From Crocodylus rhombifer (lineage: Eukaryota > Chordata > Crocodylia > Crocodylidae), in NCBI GenBank assembly GCA_038503035.1, contig JAVSML010025221.1, positions 423,271 through 487,270 on the forward strand: 64,000 nt of DNA, given 5' to 3'. Below the pieces are notes generated by a model, which was given only the letters and a program-made list of their open reading frames with translations, ran no database searches and was not told the DNA's origin. How positions within the stretch are numbered: position 1 is the stretch's first letter; every line of letters begins with the position of its first letter. The position numbers and the translations under genes were made by a program. Positions 46,052 to 55,956 of the stretch are shown here, in pieces.

Positions 46052-46361
46052 CAATAGTTCTCAACCTTTTAGGCTCAAGGCACCCTTCATTAAAATCAAG
46101 GCACCCCTCTGAAAATGCCAGTTCTTAGTTTTCACCCCTTTTTGACTATAGAAAAGTAAAAGAGCAGTTTTTTCTGTTGCCTAGAACTCAGAAAGACTAC
46201 CACAGGTCAAAATGTATTTAACACTATGTACTCATGTTTGAAATCTCTGGTTTATTTGGTGTTGTATATTTACACAACTAGAAGTGTTAATATTGCATGG
46301 CACCCTGCAGCACCTCTGAAAGTATCTCAGGGTACCACAACACCCTGGTTAAGAAGCACTG
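46052..46361. mobile_element. 310-bp hAT-like MITE, same target CACTAGAC
   Basis: The ends are CAATAGTTCTCAACC and GGTTAAGAAGCACTG. It is preceded by CACTAGAC at 46044-46051 and followed by CACTAGAC at 46362-46369. A related, inverted copy lies at 43494-43819. It directly adjoins the 1.43-kb hAT element, which shares its left target copy. Confidence 0.85.
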
Positions 46362-46369
46362 CACTAGAC

Positions 46370-47703
46370 ATGATAAAGTTCTCCAAATGATTAATAATAC
46401 TGAGATATATTGCAGCCTTTAATTGACCCCAGTTGTGATGGAAGGACAAAGTAACACTCAGGAAAATTACGATCAATAAATATAGAACTTAGGAAAAGGA
46501 AAACTTATACTGCACACATAATTAACCTGTAGAAGTCATTGTCACAAGATAGTACTGATACCAAGGGCTTGGTAGGAGATGTTTACATGTATATGGGTAA
46601 TAAGAACATTCAGACCCTGGGATAAAAATGTGAAAAATGTTATAAATGATCAGACTGCAGGGCATAAAGCAAACTATTAATACACAAGGTCAGGAAAAAA
46701 CTTCCCCAGTGACCAGTTATTCCATTACCAGTTTCCTTGCTTCTTCCTTTAACAAAGATGGAGCTGACTGCTAGTGGAAACAAGACACCAGGACATAAAG
46801 AACTATTGGTCTCATCCAGTATGGCAATTCTTACAACTTAAGAAGGCCAGGGCATCATAGGATGAAGACCACATTTGCAGGAAGAAGGTACCAGGATAAC
46901 TTGAAAGCCTCAATCTATTATTTGCATGAGATATACACATTCCCTGTCATGGTCTAAGATTAGGTTAATTGGAGTCACTAATTCTGCATGTTTCTCCATT
47001 GAAAAATGACCATAAAATCAGGACAGGAGAAATTACTATACATGAGGAAAAATCATAAAACAATGCATATCCTTCACATACTGGGGGCCCAGTCAGCACA
47101 GCATGCTCTAAGACAGTGATACATCAGCTTTGCTGTTTGAGGACCCTGTTGGCAATTGGCCAAGAGCCCAAGGACTGTCCTTATTTGCATAAATAATGTA
47201 GGGATTTTACCAGAGTGCAATGCACATAGTTAGAACCTTGTAAGTGAACACAACACTATATAAAAAAAACACAGAAAGACAAAATATGCTTTATAGTTGA
47301 GGGCTTCAGTGTCAAAAGGGAAATCTGACCTCACTTCTTTGAAACTGACTTTTTGATGTCAAGCTTTATTTTTGAGGTAACACACTATAGGTGCAAACTA
47401 TTAAGTGGTTGTGTTCCTTTGATCTGATCACATTTGTCAAAAGGAAATATATGTCCTATATAAACTATATAAAAAGTATTTGCGAAGAGGCATTCCCAAA
47501 GAGCAACCCCCTTGTATAAGTGGGAATATCTGTCACTTGAGAGAGTTGCAAGATGTGCTCGGTAAAACCTTTTATTTTACGGACCAGCTTTAGTGTAGAC
47601 AGAAATGTTAGACAAGCTTTCAAAAATAAAGATGCCTTTCTCAGAGCACCCTGTTTCCTGCAAAAGGAATGGGGGAATTTCATAGCTGGGAGCAAGTATG
47701 ACA
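46370..47703. other. unassigned DNA with an old repeat fragment
   Basis: 46650-46845 contains an old amniote repeat phrase (AGGAAAAAACTTCC, GAAACAAGACACCAGG, TTGGTCTCATCCAGTATGGC). Otherwise no feature. Confidence 0.4.
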
Positions 47704-48863
47704 AGGTTCTTTAGATAAATCTGATATCTTTTATTAGACCAGCTAAAACAGTTGGAAAAATTCTTCTTTGCAATCTTTCAGGTGCAAACAGCATTCTCAC
47801 ATACTAGCTTTTGGCTTCTATTCTATTCCAGAGGTTGTCAACCAGGGGTATGTGTACCCCTGGAGGTACTTGGGAAAGCCCCAGCGGGTATGCAGCAGTG
47901 GCGCAGAGAAGTAGAAGCACTTCTGGTTTCGCTGCTGGCGCTTGTGGTCTTGCTGCTGTGCACAGGGGACCTTCTCCTCCTCCCCCCCCAGCTCAATCAG
48001 CCACTGACCGATTGGCAGACTCAAAGACGTTTTAGTTTGCTGCGCCCCAAGTCATTTAAGGTGCATTACGCCGCTGAATTTCCTACAGTGGCTGGAATTA
48101 ATGTGCAATACACCACTGACATGTGCAAACACTGACACCATTAAAGTGGTGGAAAAGCATTTAGCCCACTTTAAAGTGTCGTGCACACATGCCTCTCATT
48201 TAATCTACACAGGGCCTAATAAATTCCCTTTCAGGATCAGACCTGAGAGACTGCAGACAGTGTTTTTTTTGTGAGAAATGTGTCTCCACAGGTTGTTGGG
48301 TATTCTTGTCTTTGATAGATTCTGGTGTGCAGTTTGTGGGGGTACTGGAGATATGTTGGCAGGTTTTTTGTTTTGAGTTGTAGGAAGTTGGCTTTTGGTG
48401 ATGAGGTTAGCAAGGTTCAGTGCTTGTTTGAATTTACAAACCACCTTTCACAGCCAAGCCTATGAACTATACTTCTTCAGCCTCCTAAGTACAGAAACTC
48501 ATGGACTCAATATTGACATTGGATTAATGACACACTACAACCTGCCGGACATCTGACTTCCCAGGTACCTCTCCACTTTTACCTGCTAGATCCCCCTTCT
48601 CCCCTACCCCAGCCTGTCTCTCTCACCTCCTGATACCTCCATTTCCACTTTCACTGACTGGCTTTCTTGCCTGCTTGCAGGCCAGCCTCTGGCTTCTCTA
48701 CTATTCCTTCCATCCAGGAAGAGAACACACCAACTGCAGGTGGTTCCTCAGCCTGACGAAGGGTTTTTCAACCCAAAAGCTTGCTAAGACATGTTTCTTT
48801 AACTATTCAGTTGGTCTGCTAAAAGGTACCACCAGATTAGATTGACCTAAGGAACCTTGTCTG
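47704..48863. mobile_element. element with inverted ends, carrying a hAT end
   Basis: GACAAGGTTCTTTAGATAAATC and ATTAGACCAGCTAAAACAGTTG at 47701-47755 are inverted at 48776-48863 (AGTTGGTCTGCTAAAAGGTA, CCTAAGGAACCTTGTC). The pair could be the two ends of one 1.16-kb element or two copies of one repeat in opposite orientation. Near 47829 a second family starts, CAGAGGTTGTCAACCAGGGG, a hAT-type end whose partner I cannot find. The minus-strand frame at 48205-48444 has no recognised domain. Confidence 0.5.
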
Positions 48864-49189
48864 CCAGTGCCATGTCCTTAGAGCTCCTGTCCCCAGTCAG
48901 CTGACCAGAAGGAGGCAGGGCCCTAGGCACATCTAAGCTCCAGGGCTAGGGCTGGCAGAGAGAGTTCTCTGGCAGCTGTTGGAGAAGAAGCTCCTTCAGG
49001 AAAGGAAAGAAAGGCTCTGTGACAGTTTGGCTGCTTGAGATGCTGCTAGTGCTACTGTGCTGCAGTACACTGCTTAATTGTTGTTATTTAAAGTGGTGGA
49101 CCAGACTAAGGCTGTAGGCGAGGAGGAGGCACCATTGGGGCACACTACCATGTTGTGTAGAAGCCCCAGCGCCAGTGAGGGCATGCCTT
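48864..49189. other. unassigned DNA
   Basis: No gene or repeat recognised. The stretch leads into the 140-bp tandem array. Confidence 0.35.
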
Positions 49190-49605
49190 AACACACAAAA
49201 TCACGTCATGAGTTTTGCTTGTTAGCAGCCTGAGATGCAGTGTACCAAAAACCCCTGCACCTATCTCCTTGAAACCTGGCAGGCTCCAGCAGGGGCTAGT
49301 ATGCCTGTGGTTTTCACCCCAGTGCATCTTAACACACACACGTGACATGAGTTTTGCTTGGCAGCAGCTTCAGGTGCAATTTCCCAGAAACCCCTGCATC
49401 TATCTCCTTGAAATGTGGCAGACTTCATGTCCTCAGAAGGGGCTACCATCCCTGTTTTCATCCAAATCTGACTTAACACACCCGATACGAGTTTAGGTCT
49501 CAGCAGTTCAAGGTGCAGCTTCCCAGAAACCCCTGCACCTATCTCCTTGAAACTTGGCAGGCATTGTGCCCTCAGAAAGGCCTACCATCCCTGCAATTTT
49601 TACTT
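49190..49605. repeat. tandem array, about 3 units of 140 bp
   Basis: The phrases TAACACAC, GAGTTTTGCTTG and AACCCCTGCACCTATCTCCT with CTTGAAACTTGGCAG recur. The ACCCCTGCAYCTATCTCC phrase occurs at about 49251, 49390 and 49530, so the unit is 139-140 bases. The units begin near 49190, 49329 and 49474 and diverge noticeably, which suggests old duplication. The array leads straight into the GAATC-rich MITE at 49640. Confidence 0.8.
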
Positions 49606-49639
49606 GAATCAGTCAAAAAATGATGAAGTCATAGGTATT

Positions 49640-49825
49640 TCAGTGATTCCTCATTATAGTCTATGGCCAAACCTCCAAATCTCGCTGAATCGGCATCAAA
49701 TCTTCTGAAGTTGATTTGGCTGAATCAATTTGATACAGTGATCCAAATCTCCAAATCAAATCACTGTCCTCCAAGTCAGCCAAATCCAAATCGAATACTT
49801 CCCTATTGGCACAGGTCTACTGTCT
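49640..49825. mobile_element. GAATCxGA-rich MITE, copy 3
   Basis: AGTCTATGGCC, GCTGAATCGGC, GATTTGGCTGAATC and CCAAATCCAAATCGAATAC belong to the family seen at 28150 and 37253. The right end, TGGCACAGGTCT, fits the CTGTGC-type tip. It seems to include the upstream tandem array as part of its own interior. Confidence 0.6.
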
Positions 49826-50870
49826 ATAGGGCAATGGCAATCAGGATGTATTGTTTGTGTTTTTAAGGTACTATGCTGAACCACCTCAAAACCATTATAA
49901 TAAGTAAAACATCATGATTAACTTTATTAACTGATCCCTTTCAGGATTGTGTGGGAAACTGAACCTATCAGATTGAGTTATGTGAATACAGTATTGGTCA
50001 TTAAGCACAAAAAATGTGCACCTGCCAAGTATTAGGGTCCCCCAGTTACCCTTCCCTAATTCAAACATCTGACCAGTACATCAGCAAAGATGGGCCGTGC
50101 CATGGAATCATCAATCCCTATAGCAATCATGATTTATTTGGGGGCAAATGAGTTAGTAATAGCAAAAGGGTTAATTTGGTAATTAGGATAAAGAATTTCT
50201 GCCAGAGTTCTACACTAGTTTGGGCTAGTTAGAGATGCTTCCAAGACAAGTTTGGTAAAATATCATCAAAGATTAACCAGACACCAAAGGAAGCAAAATG
50301 GAAAATTCGGAAGATTATCACTGTAATACAGTGATTTTTTACACAAGAATTAAGTATACCTCTCTGGACCTATATAGAAAGAATGGAATACATGGGGTCA
50401 GATATTTTTATGAAGGGCCTTGCCAGTGGGTGGATTCCCACTTATTGGGCTGCTTGGGCACAGACCTCAATCACATTTCACAGCAAGGGTTTAACCTTTG
50501 TCTCATGCAGCACGTGGCTTTTCATCTCCATTCTCATTCCTCTAGCCTGGGTGAGGGACTGGGTTGTGAGTCTCAAGGCAGGTTTAGAAGTAATCATCCT
50601 CAAGTTCTCAGAGCCCAGAACCACCGATGGCCAATTAAGTTCCAAATTGTAACATCCCACTCAAGGTGGTCAGGATTGGTTCTTCACTGCTTAATTGTTC
50701 ATTAAAGTTTCAGCTTCCATATACTCTGGTATATATAATGTCCACATCAACAGTTTTGCAAACAATTGAACATGTAGAAGGCTCTTACCTTCAAAAAAAT
50801 GATGTGATACTAACTTGTTCTGAACCCCAAAGTAATAAATTCATTTAGATATAATATTCATAAGCAGGGA
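49826..50870. other. unassigned DNA
   Basis: No gene or transposon end recognised. The 135-codon frame at 50298-50705 has no recognised domain. Confidence 0.4.
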
Positions 50871-51040
50871 TTGGGTTTTCTGTTTCACACAGAAAAATTG
50901 AGTAAACAGAGGATTTTACCTTTTACTGGAGGCAAACCCAGATTTCTTGTTTTATGGGAGAAACACGTGGATTTTGCACTTTGGGAACTGACTCCCTGAA
51001 GGCTGGCAGAGTTCCAGCCTGCTGGGAGCTGGGAAGAAGC
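50871..51040. repeat. interspersed repeat shared with 8.3 kb
   Basis: AGAAAAATTGAGTAAACAGA, GGATTTTGCACTTT and GGCTGGCAGAGTTCCAGCCTGC correspond to 8330-8420. It precedes a G+C-rich block, as at 8.4 kb. Confidence 0.5.
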
Positions 51041-52127
51041 AGGAGGAGGGCGGTGAGACATGCACATGGCCCCAGGCAGCCTGGAGACAGCAGGTCCTGC
51101 AAGTAAGTGGTGGGGGGAGGAGGAGGGAAGAGGAGGACTGAGGTCCCCGTAGGGGGGGAAGGAGCTGGACAGGGCAGCTCTGCTCAGTCAGGCAGTGTGT
51201 GGGACTTGAGGCCCAGGGCTGCAATGCGCAGATTTCAGGCCCCAGCAGGGAGTGGGACGGGGCCCCAGGCAGCTCTTTTGGGGAGCAGGGGGTGGAGCTG
51301 GCTTCCACCATGGCGCACACTCACAAGGCAGATGGGGGGACCCATACTCCCCAGATTTGCATGTGGGGTGGGTGCAGGCTGCGTGCTCCTGCCCTGTTGC
51401 CCTCCCCTGGGGCCTCCACAGCCCAGCAGGTGCAACCTGGCATGGCAGGAAACAGCAAGGCTGTGCAGAGAAGCTTCTCATTTCTTTGAGCTCCGTGCTG
51501 CCCTGGCAACGTGTCCCCTGTGCACACGGCTGCAGTAAGGGCAGTGGTGCAGTGTTGTACCCCTCAAAGCAGTCCCACATGCAGGAGGCACCTCACCAGG
51601 GCAGTGCAGAGCTCACAGCAATGAGCAGCTTCTCTGCATGGCCCCACTGTTCCCTGCCGTGCTGGGTCATGCCCACCAGGCTGTGGAGGCCACAGGGAAG
51701 GGTAGTAGAGTGGGAGCCCATGCCTGCAGCCTGTGCCTACCCTATGTACAGATCTGATAGGCATGGGTCTCCCCTGTCCCACTTCAGGAGTGTGCACTGC
51801 AGCAGCGAGCCGGCTCCCCCCTACCCTGCAGCAGGCAGCAGGGGGCAGCAGGGGCAGGGGGCCACAGACCTGGGTCTGTAGGCCTGGCAGCTGTGGGCCC
51901 CCTCTGGCAGCTGCGGGTAAGGGGCACCATGAGGGGCCTCTAAACCAACCCCCAGGCTGTGAAGGGTTGGTTGCCAGACTGGAAATGACTGTGGACGGGC
52001 AAACCATGGCCCTGCAGAGCCAGGCGGAGAGGCCACAACTCCTCCCACAGGGCCCACAGCAGCCACAGTTGAGGTTTGGGCCCACTCCCACTACCCAGGG
52101 GGTAGAAGTATCTTTACTTGTGTTCTG
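51041..52127. other. G+C-rich repeat-like DNA, no gene
   Basis: GC-rich throughout, with near-repeated phrases such as AGTGCAGAGCTCACAGCAATG and TGTGCAGAGAAGCTTCTCAT. Long overlapping frames on both strands (51252-51881 and 51564-52196) follow G+C content and share no recognised domain. It probably belongs to the hAT-like element whose right end is near 52420. Confidence 0.4.
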
Positions 52128-52420
52128 ACCAGAAATTTCAGCTGCGGTGCTCCACACGGTGGTCCACAGCTTGCCAGGCCACGGCCGTAGTTTCATAGTT
52201 TCTAGGGTCGGAAGGGACCTGAGTAGATCATCTAGTCCGACCCCCTGCCATGGCAGGAAACAATACTGGGGTCATACAACCCCAGCAAGATGTTCATCCA
52301 ACCTCCTCTTAAAAACCCCCAGGGTAGGAGCTAGCACCACTTCTCTGGGAAGTTGGTCCATGGCCACTTCTGGTCTGCAGTTTGCCAGGCCGCAGCATAG
52401 AAAGGTTGGGAACCCCTAGC
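52128..52420. mobile_element. hAT-like element right end, split by a CR1 tail
   Basis: AAAGGTTGGGAACCCCTAG at 52401-52419 is the inverse of a hAT end (CTAGGGGTTCCCAACC type). CACAGCTTGCCAGGCCACGG upstream of the CR1 tail resembles TGCAGTTTGCCAGGCCGCAG downstream of it. The left end of the element is not identified. Confidence 0.5.
52191..52366 (-). mobile_element. CR1 LINE 3' end, 5'-truncated
   Basis: It is the reverse complement of the last 170 or so bases of the CR1 at 15112: AGGGTCGGAAGGGACCTGAG, TCTAGTCCGACCCCC, GCCATGGCAGGAAACAATAC, CCCCAGCAAGATGTTCATCC. The resemblance is close, so both probably belong to one young subfamily. Confidence 0.88.
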
Positions 52421-52705
52421 TTAGGGCCCCAGCATGTCATTATCTGCCCCTGCTCCTGGAGAAATGTGGCAACCACCCCTCAGCATATTCACTTTGCTGA
52501 ATTATACCTTAAAGAAAGTCTTCAATTTGTGACTACATGATCTAATGAGATGCACAAGCAGAAACATTATGTTACTGAGATACCATTTCCAAGCATATTC
52601 TGTTAAAATTATACTAAGCTGTCTTTGATATTTGTAGGAGCTATAGCTGTTGGGAAATGAGTCATTTAGATGAACCCAAACCAAGTGATTCTTTATGGCT
52701 TATCA

Positions 52706-53770
52706 GACTGTGTCAGGGTACCTGCAGTTCCTGCCACTTTAAGGTTTCTAGTTGGCAGTGGAACAGCCTGCAGGTTGGTATTAGCCTCACTGAGGCTAGC
52801 ACATGACCCTAGGAGGACCCTGGGATTGGCTAAGGCGGCGAAGCAGCCTCCATTTTAACCCAGGCCCTCAGAGATAGAAGCAGCAGTTGGTGCTGAGCAG
52901 GTCAGGAGGCAACATCAGGCTGAGCTGCTCCTGGAAGAATTTGGAGGTAAGGGCAGGAGAAATGGAGATGGTATGGAGGCTTCTGTTCCTGGGCATGACC
53001 TGCAAGTGCACCCTGCCAGGGAAGAGTGGTCTGGTGGGGCTCCTAGTGTCATGGGAGCCCTCAGGAAATGCCAGGCCAGTTACCTCCCCAGTGAAAGGCA
53101 AGAAGGGGCATCTTAACCCCAGCCCCCACCTACAGGTGGGTTACCAACACTGGCAGAGAGTGGGTCCAGCCAAGCCCCATGCCAGAGATGTCTGAGCCCA
53201 CTGTAGGGGCCAGGCACAGCAGCAGCCACCTCAGCCTATAGGGTGAGAGACCCCAGTGCAGGGGACCAGGCACAGTGGCAGCCACCTGAGCTCCACTGGG
53301 TGGAAGACCCCAGCAGCCCAGTGGGTAGGTGGGTGTGTGAAGCAGCCCAGTGAGGGGCCAGGCATGTGAAGTGGCCCAGTGAGGGGCTGAGTGTATACAG
53401 CAGCCTAGTTGAAGATGAGTGGCCCTAGTGAGGGGCAGAACCACAGACTTGGGGAAACAGATGTATGAGATAATATGGAAATACCGGATGTGGCAGTAAT
53501 ACTGGAATTGACAATATGGAAATACTGGATGTGACACAGAAACAGTGGCGAGGCATGGGATATATGTAAAGGGAGGTTGGAACATGTACTTAGACCCTTG
53601 TTATCAGAAGGTCAAGCAATAGGCAGCCTCCCACCTTAGAAATAACATTCGTATTATTTTCATTAAGGTGTGGCAGGAAACTGAGGTAGGAGTTAGCCTG
53701 GAATAGGCGGGTGGACAGCACTGAGACCCAGCTCTGAAAGGCCAGCCTGTTACACAAAACATTAAGTCCT
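52706..53770. repeat. possible LTR-like repeat with short tandem units
   Basis: It begins TGTCAGGGTACCTGCAGTTC and ends near CTGTTACACAAAAC. The left part has features of an LTR, but no polyadenylation signal or primer site is convincing. Between 53200 and 53405 two short tandem patterns are seen: a roughly 60-base GGGCCAGGCACAG...CAGCCACCT unit twice, and a roughly 29-base GCAGCCCAGTGAGGGGC unit three times. Class uncertain. Confidence 0.3.
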
Positions 53771-55089
53771 TTCTGTGAACTTGAATTAAAGCCACATTAG
53801 CTTTTCATCTGTGGCAATCTCTCTTGTTATCTACAAAAAATGTTACCAGATAAGCAACTCCATCTTGCCACAAAGAAGAGAAATACCTTTGGTAAATCTT
53901 ATTATGGTATCACCAAATAAATCCACTATTCTTGCTGGATAGTCATTAATCTCAGTCTCTGATATGGGTGGGATACATTTTTTAATTGAAACAATTATAT
54001 AGTTGTTTTTTTAATCTTCAACAATGAAGATATGTTATGTTATGTTGATATGTTGTTTTTGCTGAAGCAGTTTTGCTAGAGAACCATCTAAGAAACAAAT
54101 AAGAACTACAGGCATTAGATCCTCTTTGAAGAGACAACATTTTTTTTTACCCCAATTATTTATGGCCTAGCCATACTCATTTTAATCTGTTTCTACCTCC
54201 TCCATAGTATCAGCCTTACCACCACTGTTATACCTAGCTGCTGCTTCCCGAAGTGAGATCGCTTGCAAGATTTTATATGAAGGTTTGATTTCCACATATA
54301 TTAATCCTTTGAAAAATGAAAGAAGTAGGCTAAAACAGGACATGATCCAAAATCTGTTAAAACCAAGAAAGTATTCTGGTGCAGGGAAAGCAATTCAGAA
54401 TATTAGAACACCCTGCAGGAGACCATGGTATTCTTGTAATGGATTAAATTTGGCCTGAGTGGCATAATAGAAATGGGGAGGAATCTGCACAGAACAGCAG
54501 AGGGTGAAGCCAAGAAAAGAGTCAAATAAACTACAGGGAGTCAAGTAAACTACAGGGAATAAAAATACAGGGAAGGTAGATCACAGGAGACCAGAGTAGC
54601 CTTGGGGAGGGTTGAAGAACCGCAAAAAATCAGAACAAAAACATAGGCATACAATGCTTCAGGGAGTTAGCAGGGAGTTGAAACAGCACAAAAGGCTTTG
54701 TTTCAACCATTATCCAAAAAATAGACTGTAAGGAAAAGTGACAGAGTATAGGTAACTTTAACTTTATCATGTCGTGACTTTTGCAGCCTTAACATACTGT
54801 TTCTACAGCTTTTGTGCCTATATATTTCAAAATATTATAGGCACATCCCCAAATGCAGGACGTGCATACTTTTTACTGCTGCACATGTTCCTGCACATGT
54901 GCTTTGGTGTGGGGCAAAATGCCCCACTTCAGGCAAACTGCCCTTTCCCTATTTCTCCCAGCTCCTGATGTGCCTGGAGTACGGTAGATCAACAAATTCT
55001 CCCCCTCAGGGACTCTCCTGCCACACCTTAGTTGTTGAGAGAATAAAGAAAGATGTTAAGCCCTGAGAGATCATGCAATTAATCACCCT
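53771..55089. other. unassigned A+T-rich DNA
   Basis: No gene or transposon end recognised. Confidence 0.4.
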
Positions 55090-55605
55090 GATATTAAACA
55101 AAATGAAAATTGGTTTTATTCAGTTTCTCAGTTACAATCACTATCCTCGGCCGTTTCTCTCACAACTTGTGGCTCAGCTTCCCCTTGTATTCTATGTTGC
55201 CACCAGAGAGGTTCTGTCCTGACGTCTTCTCTTATTTCTTCTCTCCTTTGCAGGTAAGTGATCATCGTGAGGCTTCTTGGCAAGTGCAGGGATCACGCCG
55301 CGATTTGTCTCACCCAGTGAGTGAGGCTCTGTTGCTCTGGCTCCAGGTCCCAGCCATTCTTGGTGGTGCTAGCCTCTCTCTCTTTTGCGTTTCTTCGTGT
55401 GCCGCGGAGGGCATTCTGCCCCCCCATGTCCTCTCCTTTGTAGCCCCAAACCCTCATCTCCCATGTTTGTCTCCCCAGTGTGTAACGAGGCACATCTGTG
55501 CCTCGAGCCAGCATTCTTGCCCTTTCTGTGACCTAATTCTCCCCCCACTCTTGGTAAAGGAACCCTACTAAGGAACAAGGTTGACTATCACCCTGTTACA
55601 TATGG
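55090..55605 (-). repeat. possible minus-strand LTR-like repeat
   Basis: Read on the minus strand it starts TGTAACAGGGTGATAGTC (55605 downward) and later contains GAAACTGAATAAAACC, an AATAAA signal, near 55113. These are features of an LTR or a 3' end. There is no matching second copy, primer site or coding region, so this is only a candidate. 55606-55862 beyond it carries a T run of about 18. Confidence 0.25.
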
Positions 55606-55956
55606 CATGCTCGAGGAGCCCAGGTAGAACTAAAGGAGGGGAGATCCTCTGGCTAGTAGCCAGAGCATCTCCCAGGAGGATGAAGCCTCCATGTCTGCTG
55701 GTGTATGCTCCTGTTGTGTGCACCATGACACATTTTTCATGGCTTTTTTTTTTTTTTTTTGCTACTCGGATTTCCCGGCAGCAAGTTTTGCTCCCACACT
55801 GCTGGGGCACATTTTAACTGTACATGCCTGCACATCTGGATCCAGACCATGGCCTTTAAAGGGATTTCATAGATTTCATAGACATCAGGGCTGGAAGGGA
55901 CCTCGGGAGAGCATCGAGTCCAGCCCCCTGCCCAAAGGGCAGGAAGTCAGCTGGGG

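Noticed and set aside
51252..52196. Long overlapping frames of about 210 codons on both strands in G+C-rich DNA
   Set aside because: They overlap on opposite strands, are rich in Pro, Ala, Gly and Cys as G+C-rich DNA predicts, show no domain, and lie in repeat-like sequence.
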